Shown here: positions 15,122 through 24,004 of the stretch, in pieces
How positions within the stretch are numbered: the stretch's first letter is position 1
Layout: every line of letters begins with the position of its first letter
From: Flavimobilis massiliensis
Lineage (GTDB): Bacteria > Actinomycetota > Actinomycetes > Actinomycetales > Cellulomonadaceae
Direction of reading: 5' to 3'
Length of the DNA stretch: 64,000 nt
Assembly: GCF_900240335.1 (NCBI RefSeq)
Contig: NZ_LT964979.1
Span: 2,170,001 to 2,234,000, forward strand
The notes under the pieces: model-generated
What the model saw: only the letters and a program-made list of their open reading frames with translations
What the model was told of the DNA's origin: nothing
Databases searched by the model: none
Program-made: the position numbers and the translations under genes

Positions 15122-17620
15122 ATGCAGCCCGAGACTGGCCTCCGTCATCTCCCCACGACCCCCGTCGCACGCCCGGAGGCGATCGTCTCGGGCGACACGT
15201 GGCGCATCACTGTCCTCACGGACGCCCTCGTGCGCATCGAGCTCGCCCCCGGCGGTCGCTTCGAGGACCGCGCCTCGGCCTTCGCCCTCCATCGCGACCT
15301 GCCCGTGCCAGAGCTTACGGTCGACGACACCGGCACCCATGTCGAGATCACCACGGCCCGGCTCCGACTCACGTACGACAAGGGCCCGCTGACGACGTCG
15401 GGCCTCAGCGTCGAGGCTCTCGGCGGCCACACCGCCTACCAGTCGGTGTGGCGCCCCGACCAGCCGCGATGGGACCGTGACGGCAACTCCGCGGGCCTCG
15501 TCCGCCTCCCCGGCACGGCACGGACCCTCGACACCGCCGACGGTGCCGTCGACCTCGACGACGGCGTCGTCTCCCACACCGGCGTCATCGCGCTCGACGA
15601 CTCGTCGACGCTCCTGCTCACCGACGACGGGTGGGTCGCCCCACGGCCTGAGGGTGCGCGCGACCTCTACATCTTTGCCCACGGCCACGACTACCGCGGC
15701 GCCGTGCGCGACCTCTTCCGCGTCTCAGGACCGACGCCGCTCCTCCCACGCTTCGCGCTCGGCTCGTGGTGGTCGCGCTACTACCCGTACACAGCCGACG
15801 GCTACCGCGGGCTCATGGAACGCTTCGCGACCGAGGGCATCCCGTTCTCGGTGTCCGTCATCGACATGGACTGGCACGTCGTCGACGTCCCGGCTCGCTT
15901 CGGCTCCGGCTGGACGGGCTACACGTGGAACCGGGACCTTTTCCCCGACCCGGCCGCGTTCGTCGCCTGGCTCCACGAGCACGGGCTGCGCGTCACCCTC
16001 AACGTCCACCCGGCGGACGGCGTGCGCGCCTTCGAGGACGCCTACCCTGCGATGGCCGCAGCCCTCGGACGCAGCACCGACGACGAGGCACCGATCCAGT
16101 TCGATGTCACCGACCGGGCGTTCCTCGAGGCCTACCTCGACGTTCTTCACCGCGGGCTCGAGCGCGACGGCGTCGACTTCTGGTGGCTCGACTGGCAGTC
16201 CGGGCCGCACTCGCGCGTCGCAGGCATCGACCCGCTGTGGATGCTCAACCACGTCCACTTCCTCGACAACGCCGACCGGCGCGAGGGCCGCGAACGTCGG
16301 CCGCTAACCTTCTCGCGCTACGCGGGCCCGGGCTCGCACCGCTACCCGGTCGGGTTCAGCGGCGACTCTGCGATCACGTGGGCCTCGCTCGACTTCCAGC
16401 CGTACTTCACGGCGTCCGCGTCGAACATCGGCTACGGCTGGTGGAGCCACGACATCGGCGGGCACATGCACGGCGTCAAGGACGACGAGCTCGCGACCCG
16501 CTGGGTGCAGCTCGGCGTGCTCTCGCCGATCATGCGCCTGCACTCGGGCAACAACCCGTTCACCCACAAGGAGCCGTGGGCGTTCGGCCCTCAGGCGCAG
16601 CGGGTGCAGACGGCGTTCCTACGCCTGCGTCACCGCCTCGTGCCGTACCTCCACACGATGAACCACCGTGCCGCGCAGGGTGCACCGCTCGTCGAGCCCA
16701 TGTACTGGGAGCATCCGGAGGCGCCGGAGGCGTACCGGGTGCCGAACCAGTTTCGTTTCGGCACGAGCCTGCTCGTCGCGCCCGTGACGCAGCCCGCCGA
16801 CGGGCGCCTCGGCCGCGGCGCGGTGCGCACATGGCTGCCCTACGGCACGTGGGTCGACGTCCTCACGGGCACGGTCTACGACGGCGGCCGTGAGATCGTT
16901 CTGTGGCGCGACCTCACGTCGATTCCGGTGCTCGCCCGGCCCGGCGCGATCGTCCCCCTCGACGGCGCGCACGTCCCCGTCAACGGCGCCGAGGCGCCCA
17001 GCAACCTCGAAGTCCTCGTCGTTGCGGGTGCGGATGGCGCGTTCGATCTCCTCGAGGACGACGGCTCCGTGCCCGGACCTGGCGGCCCGACCGACGTCCC
17101 GACGCTCGTCACACCGCTGCGCTGGACGCAGTCGTCGGGCACGTTCACGGTCGAGCCGGTCGTGACCCGCGGTGACGCCGCTGCCGCGCGCACGTCCGCG
17201 CCCGACGTCCGCACGTGGACGGTCCTCCTGCCAGCGGTCGACCTCGGGTGGGGCGGCACAGCGTCCGCGACCGTCGACGGGCACCCGTCCGACGTCCACG
17301 TCGACGCGTTCGCGCCACTGCCCGGCGAGACCGGCGCGACCGGGCTCGCCGTGCGCGTCGCCGACGTCCCGGCCAGCGCCCGTCTGACGATCACCCTCCA
17401 CCCCGTGGTCGGCGAGGTCGCGCTCGCGGGCAACGACACGGGCAGGCTCGTCTTCGAGCTGCTCGATGCGGCCCGCATCGAGTACGACCTCAAGAGCCGC
17501 GTCATGGACGTCGCGACGTCAGGGCACCCGCTCGTCGTGCGCCTCGGGCACCTCGAGGCGCTCGGCCTCGATCCCGCGCTGCGCTCGGCGCTCGTCGAGA
17601 TCCTCACGGCGCGCGGCTGA
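15122..17620 (+). CDS. Glycoside hydrolase family 31 (alpha-glucosidase/alpha-xylosidase type)
   Basis: This 832-residue enzyme has the GH31 order: N-terminal beta-sandwich (about 1-210), a (beta/alpha)8 barrel (about 215-560) and C-terminal beta domains. FWWLDWQSG holds the predicted nucleophile Asp, and GFSGDSAITWASL holds the acid/base Asp. ALGSWWSRYYPY and NIGYGWWSHDIGGHMHG are also GH31 hallmarks. No signal peptide is visible, so it is probably cytosolic, hydrolysing alpha-linked oligosaccharides. The final 60 residues look like an added small domain. Start ATG 15122 follows the AbiEi-like gene by 32 bp, with possible read-through. Confidence 0.92.
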   Translation: MQPETGLRHLPTTPVARPEAIVSGDTWRITVLTDALVRIELAPGGRFEDRASAFALHRDLPVPELTVDDTGTHVEITTARLRLTYDKGPLTTSGLSVEALGGHTAYQSVWRPDQPRWDRDGNSAGLVRLPGTARTLDTADGAVDLDDGVVSHTGVIALDDSSTLLLTDDGWVAPRPEGARDLYIFAHGHDYRGAVRDLFRVSGPTPLLPRFALGSWWSRYYPYTADGYRGLMERFATEGIPFSVSVIDMDWHVVDVPARFGSGWTGYTWNRDLFPDPAAFVAWLHEHGLRVTLNVHPADGVRAFEDAYPAMAAALGRSTDDEAPIQFDVTDRAFLEAYLDVLHRGLERDGVDFWWLDWQSGPHSRVAGIDPLWMLNHVHFLDNADRREGRERRPLTFSRYAGPGSHRYPVGFSGDSAITWASLDFQPYFTASASNIGYGWWSHDIGGHMHGVKDDELATRWVQLGVLSPIMRLHSGNNPFTHKEPWAFGPQAQRVQTAFLRLRHRLVPYLHTMNHRAAQGAPLVEPMYWEHPEAPEAYRVPNQFRFGTSLLVAPVTQPADGRLGRGAVRTWLPYGTWVDVLTGTVYDGGREIVLWRDLTSIPVLARPGAIVPLDGAHVPVNGAEAPSNLEVLVVAGADGAFDLLEDDGSVPGPGGPTDVPTLVTPLRWTQSSGTFTVEPVVTRGDAAAARTSAPDVRTWTVLLPAVDLGWGGTASATVDGHPSDVHVDAFAPLPGETGATGLAVRVADVPASARLTITLHPVVGEVALAGNDTGRLVFELLDAARIEYDLKSRVMDVATSGHPLVVRLGHLEALGLDPALRSALVEILTARG

Positions 17621-17644
17621 CGCGCGGCGCGGAAGGATGGGTGC

Positions 17645-18664
17645 ATGAGGATCGCACTGGTGACGCTCGGTGGCACGATCAGCTCCGAGCCGCTCGACGG
17701 TGACACGTCGCCGGGCCCTGAAGCGGGCGGCGGCGCCGTCGTCCCCGTGTCCGGTGCCGCGACCTTCGTGCGCGAGGTCGCGCGCTACCTGCCCGGGATC
17801 ACGGTCGTTCCCGTCGAGATGCGCATGGTGCCGTCACCGTCGCTCACGGTCGAGGACCTGCGCGAGCTCGCCGCACGCATCACGGAGCTCGTCGAGGACG
17901 GCGACGGGGTCGACGGAGTCGTCGTCGCGCAGGGGACCGACACGATCGAGGAGACCGCGTACTCGCTCGACCTCGTGGGCGCTGCGGACGACGTGCCCGT
18001 CGTCGTCACGGGCGCGATGCGCGACCGCACCGCGCCCGGGCCCGACGGCGCGGCGAACGTCGTCGCCGCGATCCGCGCCGCGGCGAGCGCCGAGGCGCGT
18101 GGCAAGGGAGTGCTCGTCGCGTTCGCCGACCGGTTGCACGCGGCACGCTGGGTGACGAAGGCGTCGACGTTCCGCGTCGACGGCTTCACATCCGAGCCGT
18201 ACGGGCCCGTCGGGATCGTCGCGGAGGGTCGCGTCCGCCTCGGCGCGGCGCCGCGCCCGCTGCCACCGTTCGATGTGCCCGACGGGCCGCCGGCCCGCGT
18301 CGCGATCGTCGAGGCGGGTCTCGGCGACGACCTGGCGATCCTGCCCGCGCTCGCGGACGCCGGCTACGACGGCGTCGTGCTCGCCGCGATGGGTGCGGGT
18401 CACGTGCCGGCAGCGGCCGTCGACGCGGTCGCGCTCACCGCGTCGCTCATGCCCGTCGTCCTGTGCTCGCGGACAGGCGCCGGACCCGTGTTCACGCACA
18501 CATACGGCTACGAGGGCGGTGAGGTGGACCTCCTCGAGCGCGGTCTTCTGCCGGGCGGGAGCCTCTCGCCGACGAAGGCCCGGCTCCTGCTCATGCTGCT
18601 TCTCGCCTCGGGACTGCAGGGTCGCGAGCTCGCGCACGCGTTCGCGCGCCACGCGGAGGCCTGA
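17645..18664 (+). CDS. Asparaginase (type I/II family)
   Basis: This 339-residue protein starts with ALVTLGGTISSEP, the first catalytic Thr motif. It continues with VVAQGTDTIEETAYSLDL (second Thr-Asp motif, about 96-113), then VVTGAMRD. It hydrolyses L-asparagine to aspartate and ammonia in the family. No signal peptide is visible, favouring a cytosolic form. The ATG at 17645 lies 24 bp after the GH31 stop, so the two are probably co-transcribed. Specificity between asparagine and glutamine cannot be set from this. Confidence 0.9.
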   Translation: MRIALVTLGGTISSEPLDGDTSPGPEAGGGAVVPVSGAATFVREVARYLPGITVVPVEMRMVPSPSLTVEDLRELAARITELVEDGDGVDGVVVAQGTDTIEETAYSLDLVGAADDVPVVVTGAMRDRTAPGPDGAANVVAAIRAAASAEARGKGVLVAFADRLHAARWVTKASTFRVDGFTSEPYGPVGIVAEGRVRLGAAPRPLPPFDVPDGPPARVAIVEAGLGDDLAILPALADAGYDGVVLAAMGAGHVPAAAVDAVALTASLMPVVLCSRTGAGPVFTHTYGYEGGEVDLLERGLLPGGSLSPTKARLLLMLLLASGLQGRELAHAFARHAEA

Positions 18665-18677
18665 CGGGCTCCCGCCT

Positions 18678-19454
18678 CTACTGGACGAGCCGGAACACTG
18701 CTCCCGTCGGGTCGGTCACCGTGACGAGGCGCCCGAAGGGTGTGTCGTCGACACCTGAGACGGCCTTCCCGCCCGCGGCCTCGGCACGGGCGAGGGCCGC
18801 GTCGACGTCGTCGACCTTGAAGTACACGTGCCAGCGGCCGCCGTCCACCGACTCCTCGAGCGTCGCGTCGGCGAGCGCGACCGCGGGCTCGCCGTCGATC
18901 ATGTGCCGCGCGTACCGGAACGTGTCGGAGACCATGTCGTCGTTGAGCTCCCAGCCGACAACGCGGGTGTAGAAGTCGCGGGCGCGCGGGTAGTCGTCGG
19001 ACCACAGCTCGGCCCACGCGGGGCTGCCGGGCGTGTCGCCGTCGAACGTCTGCACGGAGCCCTCGGCGATCTCCATGAGTCCGAGGTCGACACCCGTCGG
19101 GTCGGAGAGGAACGCAAAGCGGCCGCCGTCGGGCAGCGTCATGGGCTCGTGGTGGATCGTCGCGCCCTCGGCGCGTGCACGGGCGGCCGCGGCCTCGACG
19201 TCGGGCACGGCGAGCGAGACGATCCACGCGTCGCGCGTCCCCGGCGCCATCGGTGCCGACTCCGGGGTGACGGGCATGAGCCCGGCGACGAGCCGGTCGC
19301 CGAGGTGCGCGAGCTGGTAGTGGCCGTTCTCCTCGCCGGAGTCCTCGATGCGCCAGCCGAGCACGGACTCGTAGAAGGGACGGACGGCCTCGATGTCGGT
19401 CGTCGAGATGTCGATCCAGGCGACGGCGCCGGGTCGCAGGGCGGACGTGCTCAT
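18678..19454 (-). CDS. Tandem VOC (glyoxalase/bleomycin resistance) protein
   Basis: This 258-residue protein has two VOC domains. Domain 1 (about 8-125) opens GAVAWIDISTTDIEAVRPFYESVLGW; domain 2 (about 138-256) has WAELWSDDYPRARDFYTRVVGW. Both have the usual Glu/His positions near strand ends (e.g. IHHEPMTLPDG). Such proteins bind small ligands via metal. In Streptomyces-type genomes they are often annotated as hydroxylase-like (CFP30/CFP32 group). Substrate unknown. It is convergent with asparaginase, 13-bp gap. Confidence 0.9.
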   Translation of the reverse strand: MSTSALRPGAVAWIDISTTDIEAVRPFYESVLGWRIEDSGEENGHYQLAHLGDRLVAGLMPVTPESAPMAPGTRDAWIVSLAVPDVEAAAARARAEGATIHHEPMTLPDGGRFAFLSDPTGVDLGLMEIAEGSVQTFDGDTPGSPAWAELWSDDYPRARDFYTRVVGWELNDDMVSDTFRYARHMIDGEPAVALADATLEESVDGGRWHVYFKVDDVDAALARAEAAGGKAVSGVDDTPFGRLVTVTDPTGAVFRLVQ

Positions 19455-19580
19455 GGTGGTCCTTCCGTCGGGGACCTCTCACGCTACGACCAGCGACGGA
19501 GACTCGCATGGGCGCCGCCGCCCGACGCCCCCCTCGGCCCGTCGGTCGTGGGATTGCGGGAAGGACGCGGGAGCGGGAGC

Positions 19581-21119
19581 TCAGTGCCCGACGCCGCCTC
19601 CGGGCCCCTCACCGTCGGGCCGCGTGACGAAGAACGACAGCACGACGGCCCCGAGCGAGACGATCGCCCCGACGAGGAACGCGTCCCGCACACCAGCCGC
19701 CGTCGCGGTGGCCTCCGGCACGCCGTCGGCGACGAGCGTCGCCGCTCCTGACGCCATGAGCGTGACGAACACGGCAGTGCCGATCGCTCCCGCAACCTGC
19801 TGGACGGTGCCGAGCGTCGCGGAGCCGTGCGAGTACAGGCGCGGCTCGACCGAGCCGAGCGACGAGGTGAACAGGGGCGTGAAGGTGAGCGCCAGGCCGA
19901 GCGACAGGGTGACGTGCGCCGCGATGAGCATCGCGGTCTGGGTCGTCTCGCTCACCTGCGTGAGGCTCCACAGGACGCCGGAGACGATCATCACGCCGGG
20001 CACGACGAGCGGCCGCGGGCCGAGCTTGTCGTAGAGCCGTCCGACGAGCGGCCCGCACAGACCCATGAGCAGCGAGCCGGGCAGCAGCACGAGACCCGAT
20101 GCGAGGGTGTCGAGGCCGAGGGCGCGCTGCATGAACAGCGGCAAGAGGATGATCGTGCCGAAGAGCACCGCCATGAGCATGGTCATGAGTGCGATCGACA
20201 CGCTGAAGTTCCGCGAGCGGAACGTCCGCAGGTCGAGCAGCGCGGAGTCGGTCCGCTGGCGCAGGACCTGCCGGACGACGAACGTCATGAGCGCGACGGC
20301 GCCGACGGCGAGCGCGACGAGCATGGTGCGGCCGTGCGCGGCGTTCGCGGCGGCCGTGTCGCCGCCACCCTCGCCGCCGACGAGCGAGAGCCCGAAGACG
20401 AGCCCGCCGAAGCCGAGTGCCGCGAGGACCACGGAGACGGGGTCGAGCGGCGCCTTGCGGGTCTCGCCGACGTTCGTGACGTGCCGTGCGCCGATCGCGA
20501 GCATGACGAGGGCGATCGGCAGGACGAGGATGAACATCCACCGCCACGTGAGGTACTTGAGGATGAGGCCCGAGATCGTCGGGCCGACCGCGGGCGCGAC
20601 GGACATGACGATCGAGATGCGACCCATGAGGCGGCCGCGGTGCTCGGGCTCGACGAGCGTCATGATCGTCGTCATGAGCAGCGGCATCATGATGGCGGTT
20701 CCCGACGCCTGGACGACGCGCGCGCCGAGCAGCATGGGGAATCCGAGCGACACGGCGGCGACGAGCGTCCCCGTCGAGAACAGCGACATGGCCGCGATGA
20801 AGAGGGTGCGCGTCGTGAAGCGCTCGAGCAGGTAGCCCGTCACGGGGATGACGACCGCCATGGTGAGCATGAAGGCGGTCGTCAGCCACTGGGCGGCGAC
20901 CGCGTCGATGCTGAGGTCGGTCATGAGGTGGGGGATCGCGACGCCCATGATCGTCTCGTTGAGGATGACGACGAACGTGGCGGCGAGCAGGAGCCAGATG
21001 ACGCCCTGGCTGCGCGGTGTCTCGGCGCCGCGCGCGGCCCCGGGGGTGGTGGCGAGGCCGTCGAGCGACGTCGCGGGCGCGTCGGCCTCGTCGTGCGGGG
21101 TCGAGGGAGTGCTGCGCAC
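19581..21119 (-). CDS. MFS drug efflux transporter, DHA2 (EmrB/QacA) family
   Basis: This 512-residue protein has 14 predicted helices as in DHA2 exporters. Hallmarks are the N-terminal ATFVVILNETIMGVAIPHLM (motif D1-like), QWLTTAFMLTMAVVIPVTGYLLERF (motif A region) and a GPTISGLIL motif C-like helix. DHA2 proteins expel lipophilic cations by proton antiport. The extended N-terminus (about 1-38) is cytosolic and acidic. The start at 21119 is GTG. No regulator is adjacent. Confidence 0.92.
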   Translation of the reverse strand: MRSTPSTPHDEADAPATSLDGLATTPGAARGAETPRSQGVIWLLLAATFVVILNETIMGVAIPHLMTDLSIDAVAAQWLTTAFMLTMAVVIPVTGYLLERFTTRTLFIAAMSLFSTGTLVAAVSLGFPMLLGARVVQASGTAIMMPLLMTTIMTLVEPEHRGRLMGRISIVMSVAPAVGPTISGLILKYLTWRWMFILVLPIALVMLAIGARHVTNVGETRKAPLDPVSVVLAALGFGGLVFGLSLVGGEGGGDTAAANAAHGRTMLVALAVGAVALMTFVVRQVLRQRTDSALLDLRTFRSRNFSVSIALMTMLMAVLFGTIILLPLFMQRALGLDTLASGLVLLPGSLLMGLCGPLVGRLYDKLGPRPLVVPGVMIVSGVLWSLTQVSETTQTAMLIAAHVTLSLGLALTFTPLFTSSLGSVEPRLYSHGSATLGTVQQVAGAIGTAVFVTLMASGAATLVADGVPEATATAAGVRDAFLVGAIVSLGAVVLSFFVTRPDGEGPGGGVGH

Positions 21120-21279
21120 GGGTGGTCCTTCGATCGTCAGGGTTCGGGCGGGGTGCGCCGAGGCACGGGGCGCCCCGGTGGAGGGGGCGGGGAGGGGCCG
21201 TCGTCGTCATGAGGGCACCCGTCATTGCCTCACCTCAACCCGGGGTGGGCCAAGGTTATTTCCCGCCCCCGACATTTCT

Positions 21280-21459
21280 ATGCCGTGGGACGTCGGCCTC
21301 AAGGACGTCACCGAGCTCAACACAGCGGTGTACGACCACTACTGCGACCCGTCGCAGCCCTACGGCTGCCCCGCGGGCGACGATCGCGCAGGCATGCGCC
21401 GGGGCTCGCCCGCACCCGGACGTGGTCGGATCGGCTCTCGGAACGCTGAGGGGCGGCGC
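21280..21459 (+). other. Coding-like fragment, unidentified
   Basis: The 340-bp gap between the MFS and azlD genes holds a frame from ATG 21280 whose first 40 codons are protein-like (MPWDVGLKDVTELNTAVYDH, then CDPSQPYGCPAGDD). Third positions are GC-rich. Past about 21400 the frame turns Arg-rich and runs into azlD on the other strand, so no sensible end exists. It may be the 5' stump of a deleted gene. Upstream a TTATTT-rich segment is the only AT-rich patch. Low certainty. Confidence 0.25.
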
Positions 21460-21786
21460 TCAGGCGAGCAGCGCGAGGAGCCCTGCGTAGAGGAGCGTCC
21501 CGCCGACGATGCTCAGCAGCGCGTTGCGTCGCCACACGTGCAGCCCGACGGTGACGGCGAGCGCGATCGCTTCCGGCAGACCGTGCGGCGCGGCCGCGAA
21601 CGACGTGTCGCGCAGCGTGTAGACGACGAGGATCACCATGATCCCGACGGGCATGCGCGCGCCGAGCCAGCCGACGATGCGTGACTCGCGCAGCCGCTCG
21701 ACGACGAGGAACGGCGCGGCCCGCAGCGCGAACGTCACGACGAGCGTCGTGAGGAGCGCGGCGAGGAGGTACCCGGTCTCAGGCAT
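21460..21786 (-). CDS. azlD: AzlD family branched-chain amino acid exporter subunit
   Basis: This 108-residue protein has four hydrophobic helices in the AzlD pattern (YLLAALLTTLVVTFALRAAPFLV; MPVGIMVILVVYTLRD). It is the small partner of AzlC in a branched-chain amino acid exporter of the LIV-E type. It overlaps azlC by 8 bp, consistent with translational coupling. Confidence 0.92.
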   Translation of the reverse strand: MPETGYLLAALLTTLVVTFALRAAPFLVVERLRESRIVGWLGARMPVGIMVILVVYTLRDTSFAAAPHGLPEAIALAVTVGLHVWRRNALLSIVGGTLLYAGLLALLA

Positions 21787-22474
21787 GCCGCGCCTCCGTG
21801 AGCAGGTACCGCCCGACGAGCAGCGCGACGAACCCGGTCATCGCGACGACAAGCATCTGCCCGGGCGCGACGAGCTGGGCGACGATCGCGCAGCCGACGG
21901 CGAGCAGGGGCGCGGGCACGTCGCGCTGGGCGCGGAAGGCGTCGATCGCGAGCACGGTGAAGAGCGCGGTGAGCGCGAAGTCAAGGCCGGGAACGTCGGG
22001 CAGGAGCGTGCCGACGAGCGCACCGAGGATGCCGCCGCCCACCCAGTAAGCCTGGCAGAGCACCTGGATCCAAAGGATGCGCGCGCCGGTGAGTGCGCCC
22101 GGTGCGCGGGTCGCGACGACGGCGTAGGTCTCGTCGGTGAGCGCGTACATCGCGTAGAGACGGCGCAGCGGCCCGTGGACGACGTGGAGGGGGAACGACA
22201 GCGCGTAGAAGACGTGCCGGAAGTTCACGAGGAACGTCGTGAGGGCGATCGTCGCGAGGGGGGTGACGGCGAGGACGAGCCCGATCATGAGGAACTCGAG
22301 CGACCCGGCGTAGACGAGGAACGAGAAGACGGGCGTCCACCACCAGGCGAAGCCGGACTGCACCATGAGGACCCCGAACGCGAGGCCGAGCGGCACGAGC
22401 CCGAACCCGACGGGTGCGGTGTCGCTGAGGGCGGCGCGCCACGCGGGGTAGGTGGGGCGGGACTCGGCGGGCAC
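21779..22474 (-). CDS. azlC: AzlC family branched-chain amino acid exporter
   Basis: This 231-residue membrane protein has the AzlC start (AALSDTAPVGFGLVPLGLAFGVL), the FLVYAGSLEFLMIGL helix and the NFRHVFYALSFPLH motif. Together with AzlD it forms the export channel for leucine, isoleucine and valine analogues. The start at 22474 leaves 67 bp to the divergent gene at 22542, which must hold both promoters. Confidence 0.93.
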   Translation of the reverse strand: MPAESRPTYPAWRAALSDTAPVGFGLVPLGLAFGVLMVQSGFAWWWTPVFSFLVYAGSLEFLMIGLVLAVTPLATIALTTFLVNFRHVFYALSFPLHVVHGPLRRLYAMYALTDETYAVVATRAPGALTGARILWIQVLCQAYWVGGGILGALVGTLLPDVPGLDFALTALFTVLAIDAFRAQRDVPAPLLAVGCAIVAQLVAPGQMLVVAMTGFVALLVGRYLLTEARHA

Positions 22475-22541
22475 GCTCCCACGCTACGTCGCCGAGGTGG
22501 CGTGCCCTCGGGCTGTCCGGGGGCGCGCCTAGGCTGGGGCC

Positions 22542-22850
22542 GTGCCCACGTATCGCGTCGTCCTGCCGATCGGTGACATGCGCGTCGGCCGCGTCCCGGA
22601 GGACGTGCTGCCGGCTGCGGTCGACGGCGCGCGTGAGCTCACGGATGTTGAGGCGTGGGACGTCGGAATCGTGCGGGGGCTGCCGCGCGTGACGGTGCGG
22701 TTCACGGCGGACGACGACGACGAGGCGTTCCGCGTCGCCGAGCTCACGCGGGCGCGGACGAACCTTGTCGCGCAGGTGCTGGGCGTCGACGTGCTGCGGC
22801 GGTGGGGCTCGCGGTTCCATCAGGTGGTGCGGCGCCCGGACGTGTGGTGA
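22542..22850 (+). CDS. Small protein, unknown
   Basis: This 102-residue protein has a GTG start and a compact alpha/beta-like composition (YRVVLPIGDMRVG; VTVRFTADDDDEAFRVAELT), with a Trp/Arg-rich end. GC3 bias and clean boundaries support coding. No domain is recognised. It is divergent from azlC and ends 80 bp before palindrome D2. Confidence 0.6.
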   Translation: MPTYRVVLPIGDMRVGRVPEDVLPAAVDGARELTDVEAWDVGIVRGLPRVTVRFTADDDDEAFRVAELTRARTNLVAQVLGVDVLRRWGSRFHQVVRRPDVW

Positions 22851-22930
22851 GGGGCATGGCCGGCGTCCCGGTGCGCGTCGGCCGACGGAGCGTGTCGCCG
22901 TGACCCGCGTCGTCCTCACCTGAGCCCCAA

Positions 22931-22975
22931 GAATCCGCGCAGATGGCTGCTCCCAGCGACCATCCGCGCGGATTC
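22931..22975. repeat. Palindromic element, family D, copy 2
   Basis: This 45-nt inverted repeat begins GAATCCGCGCAGATGGCT and ends CCATCCGCGCGGATTC, the same length and word order as copy 1 at 4721. CCCCAA before and TCGAC after are shared in part with copy 1. It lies between two convergent genes. Confidence 0.85.
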
Positions 22976-23023
22976 GTCGACAGGGGGCGGGGCGGGGCGA
23001 GGGGAGAGGGGAAGGGGCCGGGG

Positions 23024-23707
23024 TTACGCCGGGATGCTGGCGATGCGGGTGCCGAGCTCGATCGCCTCGACGCTGCCAGCGGTCGTTGCGGCGAGGTCGG
23101 CGTCGAAGGTTGTGCGCAGGTGCGGCGGCACGAGCACCGTGAACGACGCGTCGGCGCCGTAGGACACGTCGTCGAGCACGCTGTCGTGCGCGGCGACCCA
23201 GGTCCGCAGGACGTGCTCGACTCGGCCCGCGTCGGCGAACGGCACGGCGACGAGGAGCTCGACGAGCACGGACCTGCGCACGAGCGGCGCGAGGTCGAGC
23301 GCCTGCGCGACCGCACCCGAGTAGGCGCGGACGAGCCCGCCTGCCCCGAGCAGGACGCCACCGAAGTAGCGGGTGACGACGGCGACGACGTCCGTGAGCC
23401 CGCGGTGCCGCAGCACCTCGAGCATGGGGACACCCGCGGTGCCGGAGGGCTCACCGTCGTCTGTCGACCGCTGCTGGTCGGCGTGCGTGCCGAGGACCAT
23501 TGCGACGCAGTGGTGGCGGGCGTCCCAGAGTTCCTTGCGGGCCGCAGCGACGACGGCGTCGGCGTCCTCAACGGTCGTGACGTGGACGATGCGCGTGAGG
23601 AACCGCGACTTCTTGATGACGAGCTCGTCGAGCGTCGTGCCGGCGACTGTCGACGGCAGCGCGGCAGCGCGCCTGGCGGGATCGTCGGCGTTGCTCACAT
23701 CGTCCAT
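23024..23707 (-). CDS. YigZ/IMPACT family protein
   Basis: This 227-residue protein has the IMPACT N-terminal fold with KKSRFLTRIVHVTT, ELWDARHHCVAMVLG and DDGEPSGTAGVPML (about 84-97). VTRYFGGVLLGAGGLVRAYS follows. The C-terminal DUF1949-like domain is ferredoxin-like. The family is conserved but biochemically unclear, with proposed nucleic-acid or translation links. I chose ATG 23707; a GTG three codons later is possible. A compound hairpin cluster lies 25-161 bp upstream. Confidence 0.9.
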   Translation of the reverse strand: MDDVSNADDPARRAAALPSTVAGTTLDELVIKKSRFLTRIVHVTTVEDADAVVAAARKELWDARHHCVAMVLGTHADQQRSTDDGEPSGTAGVPMLEVLRHRGLTDVVAVVTRYFGGVLLGAGGLVRAYSGAVAQALDLAPLVRRSVLVELLVAVPFADAGRVEHVLRTWVAAHDSVLDDVSYGADASFTVLVPPHLRTTFDADLAATTAGSVEAIELGTRIASIPA

Positions 23708-23731
23708 CCTCCCAGCCCGGCCGGCCGGGGT

Positions 23732-23868
23732 CCGGGGCGTCGCCGACAGGGAACGGCGACGCCCCGGCCGCGCTCCCGGGTTCAGGGGGCCCGGGGCGCG
23801 GGGGCCGGGCGGTGCCCGGCCGGCGCCTGTCAGGGAACAGGCGCTCGGGGGTTCAGGGGGCCCCCGAG
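23732..23868. repeat. Compound hairpin cluster G (duplicated two-hairpin module)
   Basis: Five stem-loops lie in 137 bp. G1: 14-bp perfect stem, 23732-23745/23754-23767, loop ACAGGGAA. G2: CCCGGG/CCCGGG around TTCAGGGGG-type loop (23775-23795). G3: GGCCGGGC/GCCCGGCC (23803-23821). G4: GCGCCTGT/ACAGGCGC with loop CAGGGA (23823-23844). G5: CTCGGGGG/CCCCCGAG with loop TTCAGGGGG (23844-23868). G1-G2 and G4-G5 repeat the same pair of loop words with different stems. It lies in the 5' flank of yigZ and after the HAAS gene. Confidence 0.8.
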
Positions 23869-24004
23869 GACACGACACTAACGCTCTGGCGTCGATGTCT
23901 CACCTCAGAACACCCTGTCGACCTGTGTGGATGCTGAGATCGGCGTGGAGAAGTTGTTGTCGTCGGACGTGCGGGACGGAAGTCCCGACCTTCGCGGAGG
24001 TGAG

